Positions 51,013 to 59,312 of a stretch of DNA of 64,000 nt are shown here, piece by piece. The stretch comes from Mycoplana azooxidifex (lineage in GTDB: Bacteria > Pseudomonadota > Alphaproteobacteria > Rhizobiales > Rhizobiaceae): NCBI RefSeq assembly GCF_014196765.1, contig NZ_JACIEE010000005.1, positions 485,309 to 549,308 of the forward strand. Reading direction: 5' to 3'. The translations under genes were made by a program, and so were the position numbers. Every line of letters starts with the position of its first letter. Position 1 is the stretch's first letter. The notes under the pieces are model-generated. The model did no database searches. It was not told the origin of the DNA and saw only the letters and a program-made list of their open reading frames with translations.

Positions 51013-52029
51013 TCAGGCAGAAAGTTCGGTTGGACGGGCAATCGAGCGTTCGTCCGGCGCATTGCCGTCGAGGACGCTGATGATGTGTCGGGCGGCGATG
51101 ACCGCCATCGCTTCGGCGGAACCGTAGGTCACGCCACCGATATGTGGTGTTGCGATCAGCGTGCCGAGTTCCCAGAGCGGGCTGTCGGCCGGCGGCGGTT
51201 CGATGGAAAAGCTGTCGAGCGCCGCCCCCGCCACCGTGCCGGTGGTCAACGCTTCAGCAAGTGCCGCTTCGTTGATGATACCGCCGCGTGCGGTGTTCAC
51301 CAGCACCGCGGACTTCTTCATCAGGCCAAGGCGGCGGGCATCGATCAGATCACGGGTTGCCGACGTCAGCGGGCAATGGATACTCAGCACGTCGAGCGAC
51401 GGCAACATGGCGTCGATATCGTCTGCCGAGGCAAAACCGTCGGCCTCTGCCGCACCGGACGCGAAAGGATCGTAAACAACGACCTCCATGCCGAGCGCTT
51501 CCGCCATGCGGGCCGTCTCACGGCCGATCCCACCATAGCCGACGAGGCCGATCGCGGCGCCCAGGAAATCTTTGCCGGTAAAAGTCGGCTTCGGCCATTC
51601 GCCGCCTTTCACTGCCCGGTCGAGCGGCAGCACTTCCTTGATCAGGCTGAGCGCCAGCGCGATCGTGTGTTCGGCGACTGCGCGGGAGTTCGACCCCATC
51701 GCCCGCAGCACCGGAATACCGAGCTTGGCGGCGGCCGCGATATCGACATTGTCGACGCCGACCCCGTGCTTGGCGATGACCTTGAGATTGGGCGAAGCTG
51801 CGATGACCTCTTGATTGATGCGGCCCTGGCGTACCATCAGCCCGTCGATCTTAAGGTCGGCGGCGCGTTTCGCCACGACTTCGGACGGATCGTAGGGCGG
51901 CGAAAAGAACACGTCGATGTCGTGCTCGTTCAACAGCCGGACCGCCTTCTCAGCAATCTTGTTATGGCTCACAAGGATGCGCCGGCCACGCTTACCGTGC
52001 TCAGTCCCCTGGATGATGTCATGGGTCAT
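51013..52029 (-). CDS. D-2-hydroxyacid dehydrogenase (SerA/LdhA-type)
   Basis: A 338-residue NAD-dependent 2-hydroxyacid dehydrogenase. Nucleotide-binding motif GLVGYGGIGRETARMAEALG lies near residue 160, the catalytic Arg in VNTARGGIINEAAL, Glu in FSIEPPPADSPLW and His in IATPHIGGVTYGSAEAM. All four catalytic positions are present. The N-terminal domain reads as a phosphoglycerate-dehydrogenase-like fold without the regulatory ACT domain. Overlaps the upstream lyase gene by 4 bases. Confidence 0.88.
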   Translation of the reverse strand: MTHDIIQGTEHGKRGRRILVSHNKIAEKAVRLLNEHDIDVFFSPPYDPSEVVAKRAADLKIDGLMVRQGRINQEVIAASPNLKVIAKHGVGVDNVDIAAAAKLGIPVLRAMGSNSRAVAEHTIALALSLIKEVLPLDRAVKGGEWPKPTFTGKDFLGAAIGLVGYGGIGRETARMAEALGMEVVVYDPFASGAAEADGFASADDIDAMLPSLDVLSIHCPLTSATRDLIDARRLGLMKKSAVLVNTARGGIINEAALAEALTTGTVAGAALDSFSIEPPPADSPLWELGTLIATPHIGGVTYGSAEAMAVIAARHIISVLDGNAPDERSIARPTELSA

Positions 52030-52874
52030 GAGGTGGCCCGTCCCTTCTCAAATCGCGCTAGAAGATTTTGGGCGCGCGTCACGATCGGGGCATCGACGAA
52101 CTTGCCGTTCAGCATGAAAGCCCCTCGCCCGGCAGCGGCTTCCTGCTCGTTGGCCGCAACAACCTTCTGCGCCCAAGAAATCTCTTCCGAGCTGGGCGCG
52201 AAGCATTCGTTGAGAATCGGAACAACGGAAGGGTGAATGCAGCTCGCCCCGTCGAACCCGAAGTCGCGCGCCTCCAGCGCGGCGGCGCGAAGCGCTTCCT
52301 TGTCGGCGAAGTCCGCAATGGTTCTGAGCAGCCCCAGGGACAGCACGCCGGCTTCCTTGGCCGCGTAGTGGATCATCAGCTTGGGATAGCGCAGCACTTC
52401 CGGCGTCGGCTTTGCGTCCATGGCGGTCGCGAGATCCTCGCCGCCACATGCAAGTGCGATGACGCGCGGTCCCTTGGCGATGGCCCGAACCTCGAACAGG
52501 CCCTGCATGTCCTCGATCAGCGGCACGAAGGCGATCGGCGAGCGATCCGTCTCGTAACCTTCTAGGCTTTCCGCAAGGCGGACGAGAACATCCGGGCTGT
52601 TGACCTTCGGGACATAGAGCCCGTCGGCACCGGCAAGCGTTGCCGCCACCGCGTCCTCGACGAGCCGATCGGAGTGATTGACGCGCACGAAGACCTGGCC
52701 GCCGGCCTGCTTGATCTCCGGCACCCATTTGGCCAAACCGTTGCGGGCCTCGGTCTTGGCTGCCTCCGGCACGGCATCTTCCAGATCGACGATCACGGCA
52801 TCGGCGCCACGTTGACCCGCCTTCTCCAGGAAGCGGGGCGCATTGCCCGGTACATAGAGGAGCGAAGAAATCAT
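52026..52874 (-). CDS. HpcH/HpaI/CitE-family CoA lyase
   Basis: A 282-residue TIM-barrel lyase. MISSLLYVPGNAPRFLEKAG at the start, then ADAVIVDLEDAVPEAAKTEA, IAFVPLIEDMQGLFEVRAIA and FGFDGASCIHPSVVPILNEC match CitE/malyl-CoA lyase proteins: metal ligands are the Glu and Asp residues and Arg-x-N-H stands in VFVRVNHSD. The family cleaves 3-hydroxyacyl-CoA thioesters such as malyl-CoA or citramalyl-CoA into acetyl-CoA and an oxoacid. It overlaps both neighbours by 4 bases, so it is translationally coupled with the CoA transferase. Confidence 0.87.
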   Translation of the reverse strand: MISSLLYVPGNAPRFLEKAGQRGADAVIVDLEDAVPEAAKTEARNGLAKWVPEIKQAGGQVFVRVNHSDRLVEDAVAATLAGADGLYVPKVNSPDVLVRLAESLEGYETDRSPIAFVPLIEDMQGLFEVRAIAKGPRVIALACGGEDLATAMDAKPTPEVLRYPKLMIHYAAKEAGVLSLGLLRTIADFADKEALRAAALEARDFGFDGASCIHPSVVPILNECFAPSSEEISWAQKVVAANEQEAAAGRGAFMLNGKFVDAPIVTRAQNLLARFEKGRATS

Positions 52875-54076
52875 TCCCTGTCCTCCAGATCCGCCGGTGT
52901 CATGCCGATTTCCGCGAGAATGGCCTCTGTCTGCTCACCGACATCCGGCGCCGGATGGCGGAAGACGCCGGGCGTCGCGGACAGGCGCGGAAAGATGTTG
53001 TGCTGCGGAATGCTGCCGAGATCGGCATCCTCCACGTCCACCACGATCTCCCGCTCGGCGAAGTGCCGGTCGGTGCTGATGTCGGCGATGTCGTAGACCG
53101 GACCGACGGTGGCACCGGCCGCGCGCATGTCCGTCAGTGCTTCATCGCGGGTGCGGGTAACGAACCAAGCCCCGAGTGCTGCATCCACCAGTTCGCGGTA
53201 CTTGACGCGCTCGACATTGGTCGAAAACCGCGGATCGTCCTTCATGTCCGGCCGTCCGACGATGTCGAAGATCCGCATCGCGATCACCTGGGTCGAGCCG
53301 GAAAGCGCGACATACTTTCCGTCGCTGCAGAGGTAGACGTTGCGCGGCGAAACCGTGTTGGAACCGGACCCGGACCGCTGCTTGACCTTGCCGGTGACAT
53401 GGTAGATCGAGGCTTCCGGCCCGAGCGAGGCGAAGATCGGCTCCAGCAGCGACAGGTCGATGACCTGACCCCTGGCATCTCCGCGCTCGCGGGCGAACAG
53501 CGCCATCATCACCGCATTGGCGCCGGTGAGCCCCGAGATCATGTCGGCCAAAGCCAGAGGCGGCAGCACCGGCTCGCGATCCGGAAAACCGGTGCGTGAG
53601 GCAAAGCCGCTCATCGCCTCGACCAGCGTGCCGAAGCCCGGAAGCTTCGCATAGGGCCCGGTCTGGCCGAAGCCCGAGATCCGCACGATGATCAGCGACG
53701 GATTGAGTTCCAGCAGGCTTTCCGGCGAAAGCCCCATTTCCTCCAGCGTGCCCGGCCGGAAATTCTCGATGAAGACATCCGCCTTTTCGAGCAGCTTCTT
53801 CAGGGCTTCCAGCGCCTTCGGCTGGCGCAGGTTGAGCGCGATAGAGCGCTTGTTGCGGCCATAGGTCTTCCAGTGCAGCGAATGGCCGTGGTCGCGCCAT
53901 TCGCGCAGCGCGTCCCCCTGCGGCGGCTCGACCTTGACGACGTCGGCACCGAAGTCACCAAGCTGCAGCGACAGCATGTTGCCGGCAACCACGCGACTGA
54001 GGTCAACAACGCGGATACCGTGCAGCAGGCCCTTCTGTTCCGGCTGAAACCGGACGGTTTTTTTCGTCTCTGCCAT
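52871..54076 (-). CDS. CaiB/BaiF-family CoA transferase (class III)
   Basis: A 401-residue class III CoA transferase. VVDLSRVVAGNMLSLQLGDF then GADVVKVEPPQGD at the start, and the catalytic Asp in LALADMISGLTGANAVMMAL, are typical. ERVKYRELVDAALGAWFVTR is the C-terminal domain opening. Together with the CitE-like lyase it forms the pattern of hydroxydicarboxylate activation (for example citramalate or malate CoA transfer followed by cleavage). Substrate to be determined. Overlaps the lyase gene by 4 bases and starts 7 bases after the ATPase gene. Confidence 0.87.
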   Translation of the reverse strand: MAETKKTVRFQPEQKGLLHGIRVVDLSRVVAGNMLSLQLGDFGADVVKVEPPQGDALREWRDHGHSLHWKTYGRNKRSIALNLRQPKALEALKKLLEKADVFIENFRPGTLEEMGLSPESLLELNPSLIIVRISGFGQTGPYAKLPGFGTLVEAMSGFASRTGFPDREPVLPPLALADMISGLTGANAVMMALFARERGDARGQVIDLSLLEPIFASLGPEASIYHVTGKVKQRSGSGSNTVSPRNVYLCSDGKYVALSGSTQVIAMRIFDIVGRPDMKDDPRFSTNVERVKYRELVDAALGAWFVTRTRDEALTDMRAAGATVGPVYDIADISTDRHFAEREIVVDVEDADLGSIPQHNIFPRLSATPGVFRHPAPDVGEQTEAILAEIGMTPADLEDRE

Positions 54077-54083
54077 GGAAACC

Positions 54084-55160
54084 TCAATTCGCGCCGGGCT
54101 TGTCGGGGAAGACGGCGCAATGTTCCTGAGGGATGCGCACGAGGATCGAATCCTCCTTCAGTTCCGAAGGGGTCTGAATGCGGAACTCGATCGGACCCGA
54201 GCGAACCGCGTATTGCCAGACGGAACCCAGATAGGTGCGCTGTTCGATCGACACCCTCATGGTGTTCGGGCCGGTCGAACCGGTCAGCTCGATCTTTTCC
54301 GGACGGATAGCGACGACGACGGAGCCGTCTTTGCCGGTTGGGCCGGGAGGGGTGACGATCTCGCCGCCATCGGCAAGGCGGATGCGCGCGCTGTCAGTAC
54401 CGCTTTCGACCATGGTGCCGTCGAAGAAGTTCGACGAACCGATAAAGTCGGCAACGAAGCTGTCGGCCGGCCGCTCGTAGATTTCGCGCGGCGTGCCGAG
54501 CTGGCGCATTCGGCCCATGCTCATGACGGCAATGCGGTCGGAGACGGCAAGCGCCTCGGCCTGGTCGTGGGTGACGTAGATGGTCGTGACGTTCAACCGT
54601 TCCTGCAGTTCACGCAGCCAGACGCGAGCACGTTCACGCAGCTTGGCATCGAGGTTCGACAAAGGCTCGTCGAGCAGCAGAAGCGGCGGGCGGTAGACGA
54701 GCGCGCGGGCGAGTGCGACACGCTGCTGCTGGCCGCCCGAAAGTTCGAACGGATAGCGATCCGCATAGGGCAACATCTCGACGAGGCCGAGCGCCTCCTT
54801 GATGCGCTCGTCGCGCTCGGCCCTGCCGATCTTGCGAAGCGTCAGCGGGAAAGCCAGGTTTTCCGCCACCGTCTTGTGCGGCCACAGCGCGTAGGACTGG
54901 AAGACGAGACCGATATTGCGCTTTTCCGGCGGCACCGTGTTGTTCGGGTTGCCATCGAACAAGACCCGGTCGCCGACGCTGATTGTGCCCGACGTCGCGT
55001 GATTGAGGCCGGCAACCGCAAACAGCGAGGTCGACTTGCCGCAGCCGGACGGCCCGAGCAGGGTCAGGAATTCGCCCGACGCGACGTGGATGTTGAGATT
55101 GTCGACCGCCGTGACGGCGCCGTACTTGATGGTGAGGTTCTGAAGGACGAGATCAGCCAT
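54084..55160 (-). CDS. FbpC/PotA-like ABC transporter ATPase
   Basis: A 358-residue ATPase of the iron/spermidine/putrescine type with a C-terminal TOBE domain. Walker A GPSGCGKST, signature LSGGQQQR, Walker B LLLLDEP and H-loop YVTHDQAEA are intact. The TOBE part begins near residue 240 (VADFIGSSNFFDGTMVESGT), ending with DSILVRIPQEHCAVFPDK. ATG 55160 is used since the open frame upstream is antisense noise over the permease gene. It energises the importer with the genes at 55153 and 56932. Confidence 0.88.
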   Translation of the reverse strand: MADLVLQNLTIKYGAVTAVDNLNIHVASGEFLTLLGPSGCGKSTSLFAVAGLNHATSGTISVGDRVLFDGNPNNTVPPEKRNIGLVFQSYALWPHKTVAENLAFPLTLRKIGRAERDERIKEALGLVEMLPYADRYPFELSGGQQQRVALARALVYRPPLLLLDEPLSNLDAKLRERARVWLRELQERLNVTTIYVTHDQAEALAVSDRIAVMSMGRMRQLGTPREIYERPADSFVADFIGSSNFFDGTMVESGTDSARIRLADGGEIVTPPGPTGKDGSVVVAIRPEKIELTGSTGPNTMRVSIEQRTYLGSVWQYAVRSGPIEFRIQTPSELKEDSILVRIPQEHCAVFPDKPGAN

Positions 55161-56871
55161 AGATTCTGGCTCCCATGACGCGGCGTGCGAGAAGAACGAA
55201 CGCGGCGGTAATGACGACTTGGATAGTTGCGAGGGCGGAGACCGGGCCGTTGTCGCCCTGGGCGACAAGCTGCAGCATGGTGGTGCCGATGATTTCGGAC
55301 CCCGGCTGATAGAGGAAGGCCGCCGTCACATATTCCTTGAAGAAGTGGATGAAGAGCAGCGCGTAACAGCTGAACAGAGCCGGCTTCAGGATCGGCACGA
55401 TGATGCGTGTCATCGTCGTCCACCAGTCGGCACCAGAAATGCGCGCACCGCGATCGAGCTCTTCGCCGACCTGAGCAAGCGCCGGCGCGATGGCACCGAA
55501 ACCGACCGGGATGTAGCGGATCATGAAAGCGAGGATCAGCACGGCGATCGTCCCGCGGATGACGTCTGCTCCGGGAAGCCAGATCACCGCATAGAAGAAG
55601 CCGAGGCCGGCAATGATACCCGGCAAGGCGCGTGGGAAGAGCGCAATATATTCAAGCGCCCGGCTATGCTTGAAATCCGACCGGCGCGCGACCAGCGCAA
55701 TGACCAGGATGAAGAACGTGCCGATCGCAGCACCGATCGTGGCGACCAGGACGGAATTGACGATCGAACGCACGTAGGTGGCCGATCCGAGAACCTGCTC
55801 GAAATTAGCGGTCGTCAGGACTTTCCAGAAGGGAATGAGCGGGGTGAGAAAACTCACCGCCGAGCGCATGAAGATGCCGCCGAAGATCGAGATGATCGTC
55901 AGGAATGCGAAGGCGAAGACGAACAGGAAGGCCGGCCAGCGCCAGGCGCCGAGATCGAGCGTCGAAGGACGGCTCGCCTTGCCGCGCACGGTAACGAAGC
56001 GGCCGGCGCCCTTCATCAGAAAACCCTGCAGCCAGACGAGGAAGGCAACGACGACCAACAGGATGACGGCGGCGGCACCGACGATGCCATATTCAGGGCG
56101 TACCGCAGCATTGATCCCGGCGTTGTAAAGGAAGGTCGTGACCGTCTGGATTCCGGACGGGCCGCCGAACAGCAGCGGGATGGCGAGCATCTCGATGCCG
56201 ACGACGAAGTTCAGCACCGCCGAATAGATGATCGCGGGGCGGATCATCGGGATTGTGACCGAGAACAGCGCCCGGAAAGGACCGGCGCCGGTCGAACGCG
56301 CCGCATCTTCAAGCAGCGGATCAGCCTTGGTGACAGCGGCAAGACACATGAGATAGGTGAGCGGCGCCTGGCTGAGGCCCGCGACGATGCCCATGCCGGT
56401 GACGGTGTAGAGGTTCCATGGCGCACCGCCGAGATAGGTTTTTGCGGCGAGCGTCATGAAGCCCGACGGGCCGTACATGGTGAACCAGCCGAAGGCGATG
56501 ACGAGGTTCGAGACGAACAGCGGCCAGATGAAGATCTCGCCCAGCCACTTGCGGCCCGGCAGATTGGTACGGCCGACGAGCACGGCCATGACGGCACCGA
56601 ACACCTGCGCGACGACCATCGTCAAAGCGCCGAAATAGAGCGTGTTGAAGAAGATGCCGGCCATGCCCGGTTCGCTGAACAGGCGGCCGAAATTGCCAAG
56701 CGTCAGAACCGCGGTGTTGTCATAGAGCGGCTTGTCGAGGAAGGCCTGGAAGATGATCGGGGTGATCGGACCGAATACGAGGATCGTCGTCAGCGCCGCA
56801 ACGCCCCAGTAGATCGCACGCGATCGGTCTATCCCCCGCCCGGCCGTGCCGGGGTGGCTGATATCCGTCAT
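55153..56871 (-). CDS. FbpB-like double ABC transporter permease
   Basis: A 572-residue protein made of two tandem permease domains in one chain, as in FbpB/PhnV-type transporters. Hydrophobic helices are visible in both halves. The ATPase-coupling motifs recur: ADPLLEDAARSTGAGPFRAL in the first half and LAQVGEELDRGARISGADWW in the second. The gene ends just over the start of the ATPase gene (8-base overlap). Confidence 0.88.
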   Translation of the reverse strand: MTDISHPGTAGRGIDRSRAIYWGVAALTTILVFGPITPIIFQAFLDKPLYDNTAVLTLGNFGRLFSEPGMAGIFFNTLYFGALTMVVAQVFGAVMAVLVGRTNLPGRKWLGEIFIWPLFVSNLVIAFGWFTMYGPSGFMTLAAKTYLGGAPWNLYTVTGMGIVAGLSQAPLTYLMCLAAVTKADPLLEDAARSTGAGPFRALFSVTIPMIRPAIIYSAVLNFVVGIEMLAIPLLFGGPSGIQTVTTFLYNAGINAAVRPEYGIVGAAAVILLVVVAFLVWLQGFLMKGAGRFVTVRGKASRPSTLDLGAWRWPAFLFVFAFAFLTIISIFGGIFMRSAVSFLTPLIPFWKVLTTANFEQVLGSATYVRSIVNSVLVATIGAAIGTFFILVIALVARRSDFKHSRALEYIALFPRALPGIIAGLGFFYAVIWLPGADVIRGTIAVLILAFMIRYIPVGFGAIAPALAQVGEELDRGARISGADWWTTMTRIIVPILKPALFSCYALLFIHFFKEYVTAAFLYQPGSEIIGTTMLQLVAQGDNGPVSALATIQVVITAAFVLLARRVMGARIYG

Positions 56872-56895
56872 CGATTTTTCCTGTCAGGGTTGGTG

Positions 56896-56923
56896 GAAGG
56901 GCCGACGGAGCGACCGGCCCTTC
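56896..56923 (-). terminator. Intercistronic hairpin between binding-protein and permease genes
   Basis: GAAGGGCCG (56896-56904) pairs with CGGCCCTTC (56915-56923) in the 60-base gap after the binding-protein gene. There is no T-run on the minus strand after it. As with the hairpin at 45847, it probably stabilises the upstream transcript. Confidence 0.45.
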
Positions 56924-56931
56924 GGCTCGGC

Positions 56932-58029
56932 TTACTTGCCGGCGATTGCAGCGTTCCACTTCTCGACGAAGGGACCCGCTTCGGTGATCAGGCGCTGATC
57001 GAAACCGGCGATGATCATGTTGTCGTTACCGACGGTGCTGCCGATCTTCTGGAAGGTGTACCGCACCTGATCTTCCGGCACGTCTTCACGGTAGGGAACG
57101 AGGCCGCCCTTGCCGACCTGCGTCTGGCCGTCCTGGCTGAGCGCATAATCGACGAACAGCTTGGCGGAGTTCGGATTGGCAGCGCCCTTCGGAATGCCCA
57201 TGCCGCGCAGCATCATGATCGTGCCGTCGTCAGGGAACGCGAAGCCGAGGATTTCGCCGCCCGGCTGTTCCAGGCGCGGGAAGATGGTGATGCCGGAAAC
57301 GGCGATGCCCATCAGGTATTCGCCGGTGGCGATCTTCTCGTTCATCGGACCGCCGGAGGTTTCGCCGCGGATCATCGGACCGATCTTGCGAAGGCCATCC
57401 CAGCCGGCTTCACCCTTCTTGTCCATATAGGCCCACCAGGCCGTCAGCCCGAAGCTGTTGCGGGCCGCGTCGTAGGTGGTGATCTTTTCCTTGAACGTAT
57501 CCGGGTCGGCGACTGCGTCTTCGACCAGCGAGGCAAAGCCCTTCGGACGCTGTTCTTCCGGCAGGAGTGCCGCGTTATAGGTGATGACCAGCGGATCGGT
57601 GGAAAGCACATTGACGCCGGGATAGGGATGGGCGAATTCCGGGAGCTTGGCAATTTCCGGGCTCTTGTAGTCCTCCATCAGGCCATCCTTGCCGTAGGAC
57701 GCCCAGCGGTCGTTGGCGCCGGATACAAGCACGTCGGCGGTGCGGGCACTCGATCCTTTCTCGGCTTCCCAGCGGGAATGAACGGTGCCCGAGCCCAGAT
57801 CGACGGTTTCGACCTTGACCCAGGGGTATTTGGCGTTGAAGCCCTCGATGATCGGCTGCCAGTTGTTGTCGGCCATGTTGGAATAGATCATCAGGCCAGC
57901 TTCATTGCGCGACCCTTCAATGATCTTCGAATAGTCGGCGGGATAACCGGCCGGCACTTCCTGAGCCTGCGCAAAACCGGCAATGCCGGCAAACAACCCG
58001 GCGACGGCCGATAGAGTTACGAGTTTCAT
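56932..58029 (-). CDS. FbpA-like extracellular solute-binding protein
   Basis: A 365-residue binding protein. Signal peptide about residues 1-22 (AVAGLFAGIAGFAQAQE, cleavage after AQA). The mature part (SRNEAGLMIYSNMADNNWQP) and LSTDPLVITYNAALLPEEQR fit the bacterial extracellular solute-binding family 1/8 with iron(III)- or 2-aminoethylphosphonate-type relatives. The catabolic genes that follow make an organic anion more likely than iron; this is inference. The start lies 3 bases after the IclR stop and the ribosome site AAGGGAGG spans the IclR stop codon, so the two are coupled. Confidence 0.86.
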   Translation of the reverse strand: MKLVTLSAVAGLFAGIAGFAQAQEVPAGYPADYSKIIEGSRNEAGLMIYSNMADNNWQPIIEGFNAKYPWVKVETVDLGSGTVHSRWEAEKGSSARTADVLVSGANDRWASYGKDGLMEDYKSPEIAKLPEFAHPYPGVNVLSTDPLVITYNAALLPEEQRPKGFASLVEDAVADPDTFKEKITTYDAARNSFGLTAWWAYMDKKGEAGWDGLRKIGPMIRGETSGGPMNEKIATGEYLMGIAVSGITIFPRLEQPGGEILGFAFPDDGTIMMLRGMGIPKGAANPNSAKLFVDYALSQDGQTQVGKGGLVPYREDVPEDQVRYTFQKIGSTVGNDNMIIAGFDQRLITEAGPFVEKWNAAIAGK

Positions 58030-58032
58030 TCC

Positions 58033-58785
58033 TTACCTCCCTTTGGATAGACGACGACTGCGGCGGGCCAGCTCCTCACTGATCGCGCTGGCAGTTTCCC
58101 GGACCACTTCACTGATGCGGTCGGAATTTGTGACGAACCGGACCTGAGGGCCGGAGATATTGAGTGCGGCGACCGCCTTGCCATTCGCACCGACGATCGC
58201 AGCGGCAGCACCTGCGGCACCTTCGACGACGCCCATGGCGTTGAGATAGAAACCCGATGTCCGGGCACTTGCGACGGCCTCGCGCAGTCTGGAGCGCTCG
58301 GCATCGGACAGAGCCATGGCTTCAGCATAAGCTTCGACGTCCGCATCGGCGCCAGCGGCCAGAAGAACGATGCCGCTCGCGACCTTGTGGGCCGGACGTG
58401 TCGGAACGATATCGCGATCGTAGAGGATCTCGCGCTTCGGCAGGACCTTGTTGAGGTAGCGGATCGACTGGCCTTCCAGCACGGCGACGAAACCACTCTC
58501 TCCGGTTTCCTGAACCGCCTGGGAAAGGTGGGGCGACACGAGAGCGATCAGGGCGCCGTAGTTACGGCCATCCTGAGAGATCTCGCCGGGAAGCCTAAGC
58601 ATCCGGTACTCGCCGCTACCAAGGCGATGGATGTAACCGCGTTCGGTCAGCGACTGCAGCATCAGCAGAGCGCTCGACTTGGGCATGGCAAGCGCCGCCG
58701 CAATCTCCGAAAGGCTCGCGCCCTCCGGTGAAGCCGCAAACCACTCGATCATATCCAAGACACGCTCGACACCGCGTCCGCTCAC
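58033..58785 (-). CDS. IclR-family transcriptional regulator
   Basis: A 250-residue regulator with a GTG start at 58785, chosen because AAGGGAGG stands 7 bases upstream; the frame continues to a TTG at 58806 without such a site. Helix-turn-helix: GASLSEIAAALAMPKSSALL near residues 25-45. The C-terminal IclR sensor domain has KVASGIVLLAAG and IVGANGKAVAALNISGPQVR. It heads the operon of the FbpA-like importer and CoA-transferase genes. A perfect palindrome lies 24 bases upstream of the start (58809-58824), consistent with autoregulation. Confidence 0.87.
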   Translation of the reverse strand: MSGRGVERVLDMIEWFAASPEGASLSEIAAALAMPKSSALLMLQSLTERGYIHRLGSGEYRMLRLPGEISQDGRNYGALIALVSPHLSQAVQETGESGFVAVLEGQSIRYLNKVLPKREILYDRDIVPTRPAHKVASGIVLLAAGADADVEAYAEAMALSDAERSRLREAVASARTSGFYLNAMGVVEGAAGAAAAIVGANGKAVAALNISGPQVRFVTNSDRISEVVRETASAISEELARRSRRLSKGR

Positions 58786-58808
58786 GATCACGCCTCCCTT
58801 GATCAAAT

Positions 58809-58824
58809 GTTCAATATATTGAAC
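58809..58824 (-). promoter_or_regulatory. Perfect palindrome, candidate IclR operator
   Basis: GTTCAATATATTGAAC is a perfect 16-bp palindrome, with a further half-site AATATTGAA at 58833-58841. IclR regulators bind such inverted TTCAA-like repeats, and this one stands immediately upstream of the iclR-type gene that starts the operon, overlapping its promoter zone. Confidence 0.6.
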
Positions 58825-59018
58825 TCATACATAATATTGAAGCGCACCAATTCGGTCAATCTCTTTCTCAATCGGCACGATGTGGCGGAGGAGGCGGCCG
58901 TCGCAGATTTCCCTGGTCAGCCGCATGTTGACCATCTGACGAGAAATCCCCGCTTCAAGTGATGTGGAGCGTGCTGGTGATCCTGAAAGCCATTGCCGAA
59001 AAGCTGAGCCGCCAGTCG

Positions 59019-59108
59019 AAGGACGACTTCAAAGGACGGCATTTTGAGCCATGGCTGATCATGCAGGCGGAACGTGGCTTCGAAGTCGACCACAGCACGA
59101 TCATTTGA
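59019..59108 (+). mobile_element. Relic of an IS6-family transposase
   Basis: Read on the plus strand, the sequence encodes KDDFKGRHFE, PWLIMQ, AERGFEVDHSTI in one frame. DFKGRHFE and ERGxxVDHSTI are consecutive conserved parts of the IS6 transposase N terminus, normally about 25 residues apart, here fused by an internal deletion. A stop follows directly. Only about 90 bases remain, so the element is dead. Confidence 0.5.
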
Positions 59109-59312
59109 GGTCACCGCCATGGCAGCGGTCGAGGCCGGGCTGGCAAAAATAGAAGCGTTCATAGGCGCCGCCAATGTCTGCATGGTGTCAAGGGCGGCGG
59201 GCAACAGTGGTGCTGCAAGCGTATACGAGCGCGCACTCCATGAGAATTTGAAACCGAAGTGTATCTCCCAGAGAACTGTCTGAAGGCCGATACTGACGGT
59301 TCGATCTGGTCG

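Larger units (their letters stand above)
58786..59312. other. Intergenic region with operator and IS6 relic
   Basis: Holds the palindrome at 58809-58824 and the IS6-family fragment at about 59019-59108. The remaining bases (to 59312) carry no recognisable gene; the open frames there lack family resemblance. Confidence 0.5.

Noticed and set aside
55219..58014. A 931-residue plus-strand open frame
   Set aside because: It is antisense to two clear transporter genes, is rich in Arg, Asp and Glu in a shadow pattern and has no recognisable domain.
58917..59204. 95-residue minus-strand frame
   Set aside because: It runs antisense through the IS6 relic and shows no motif of its own.
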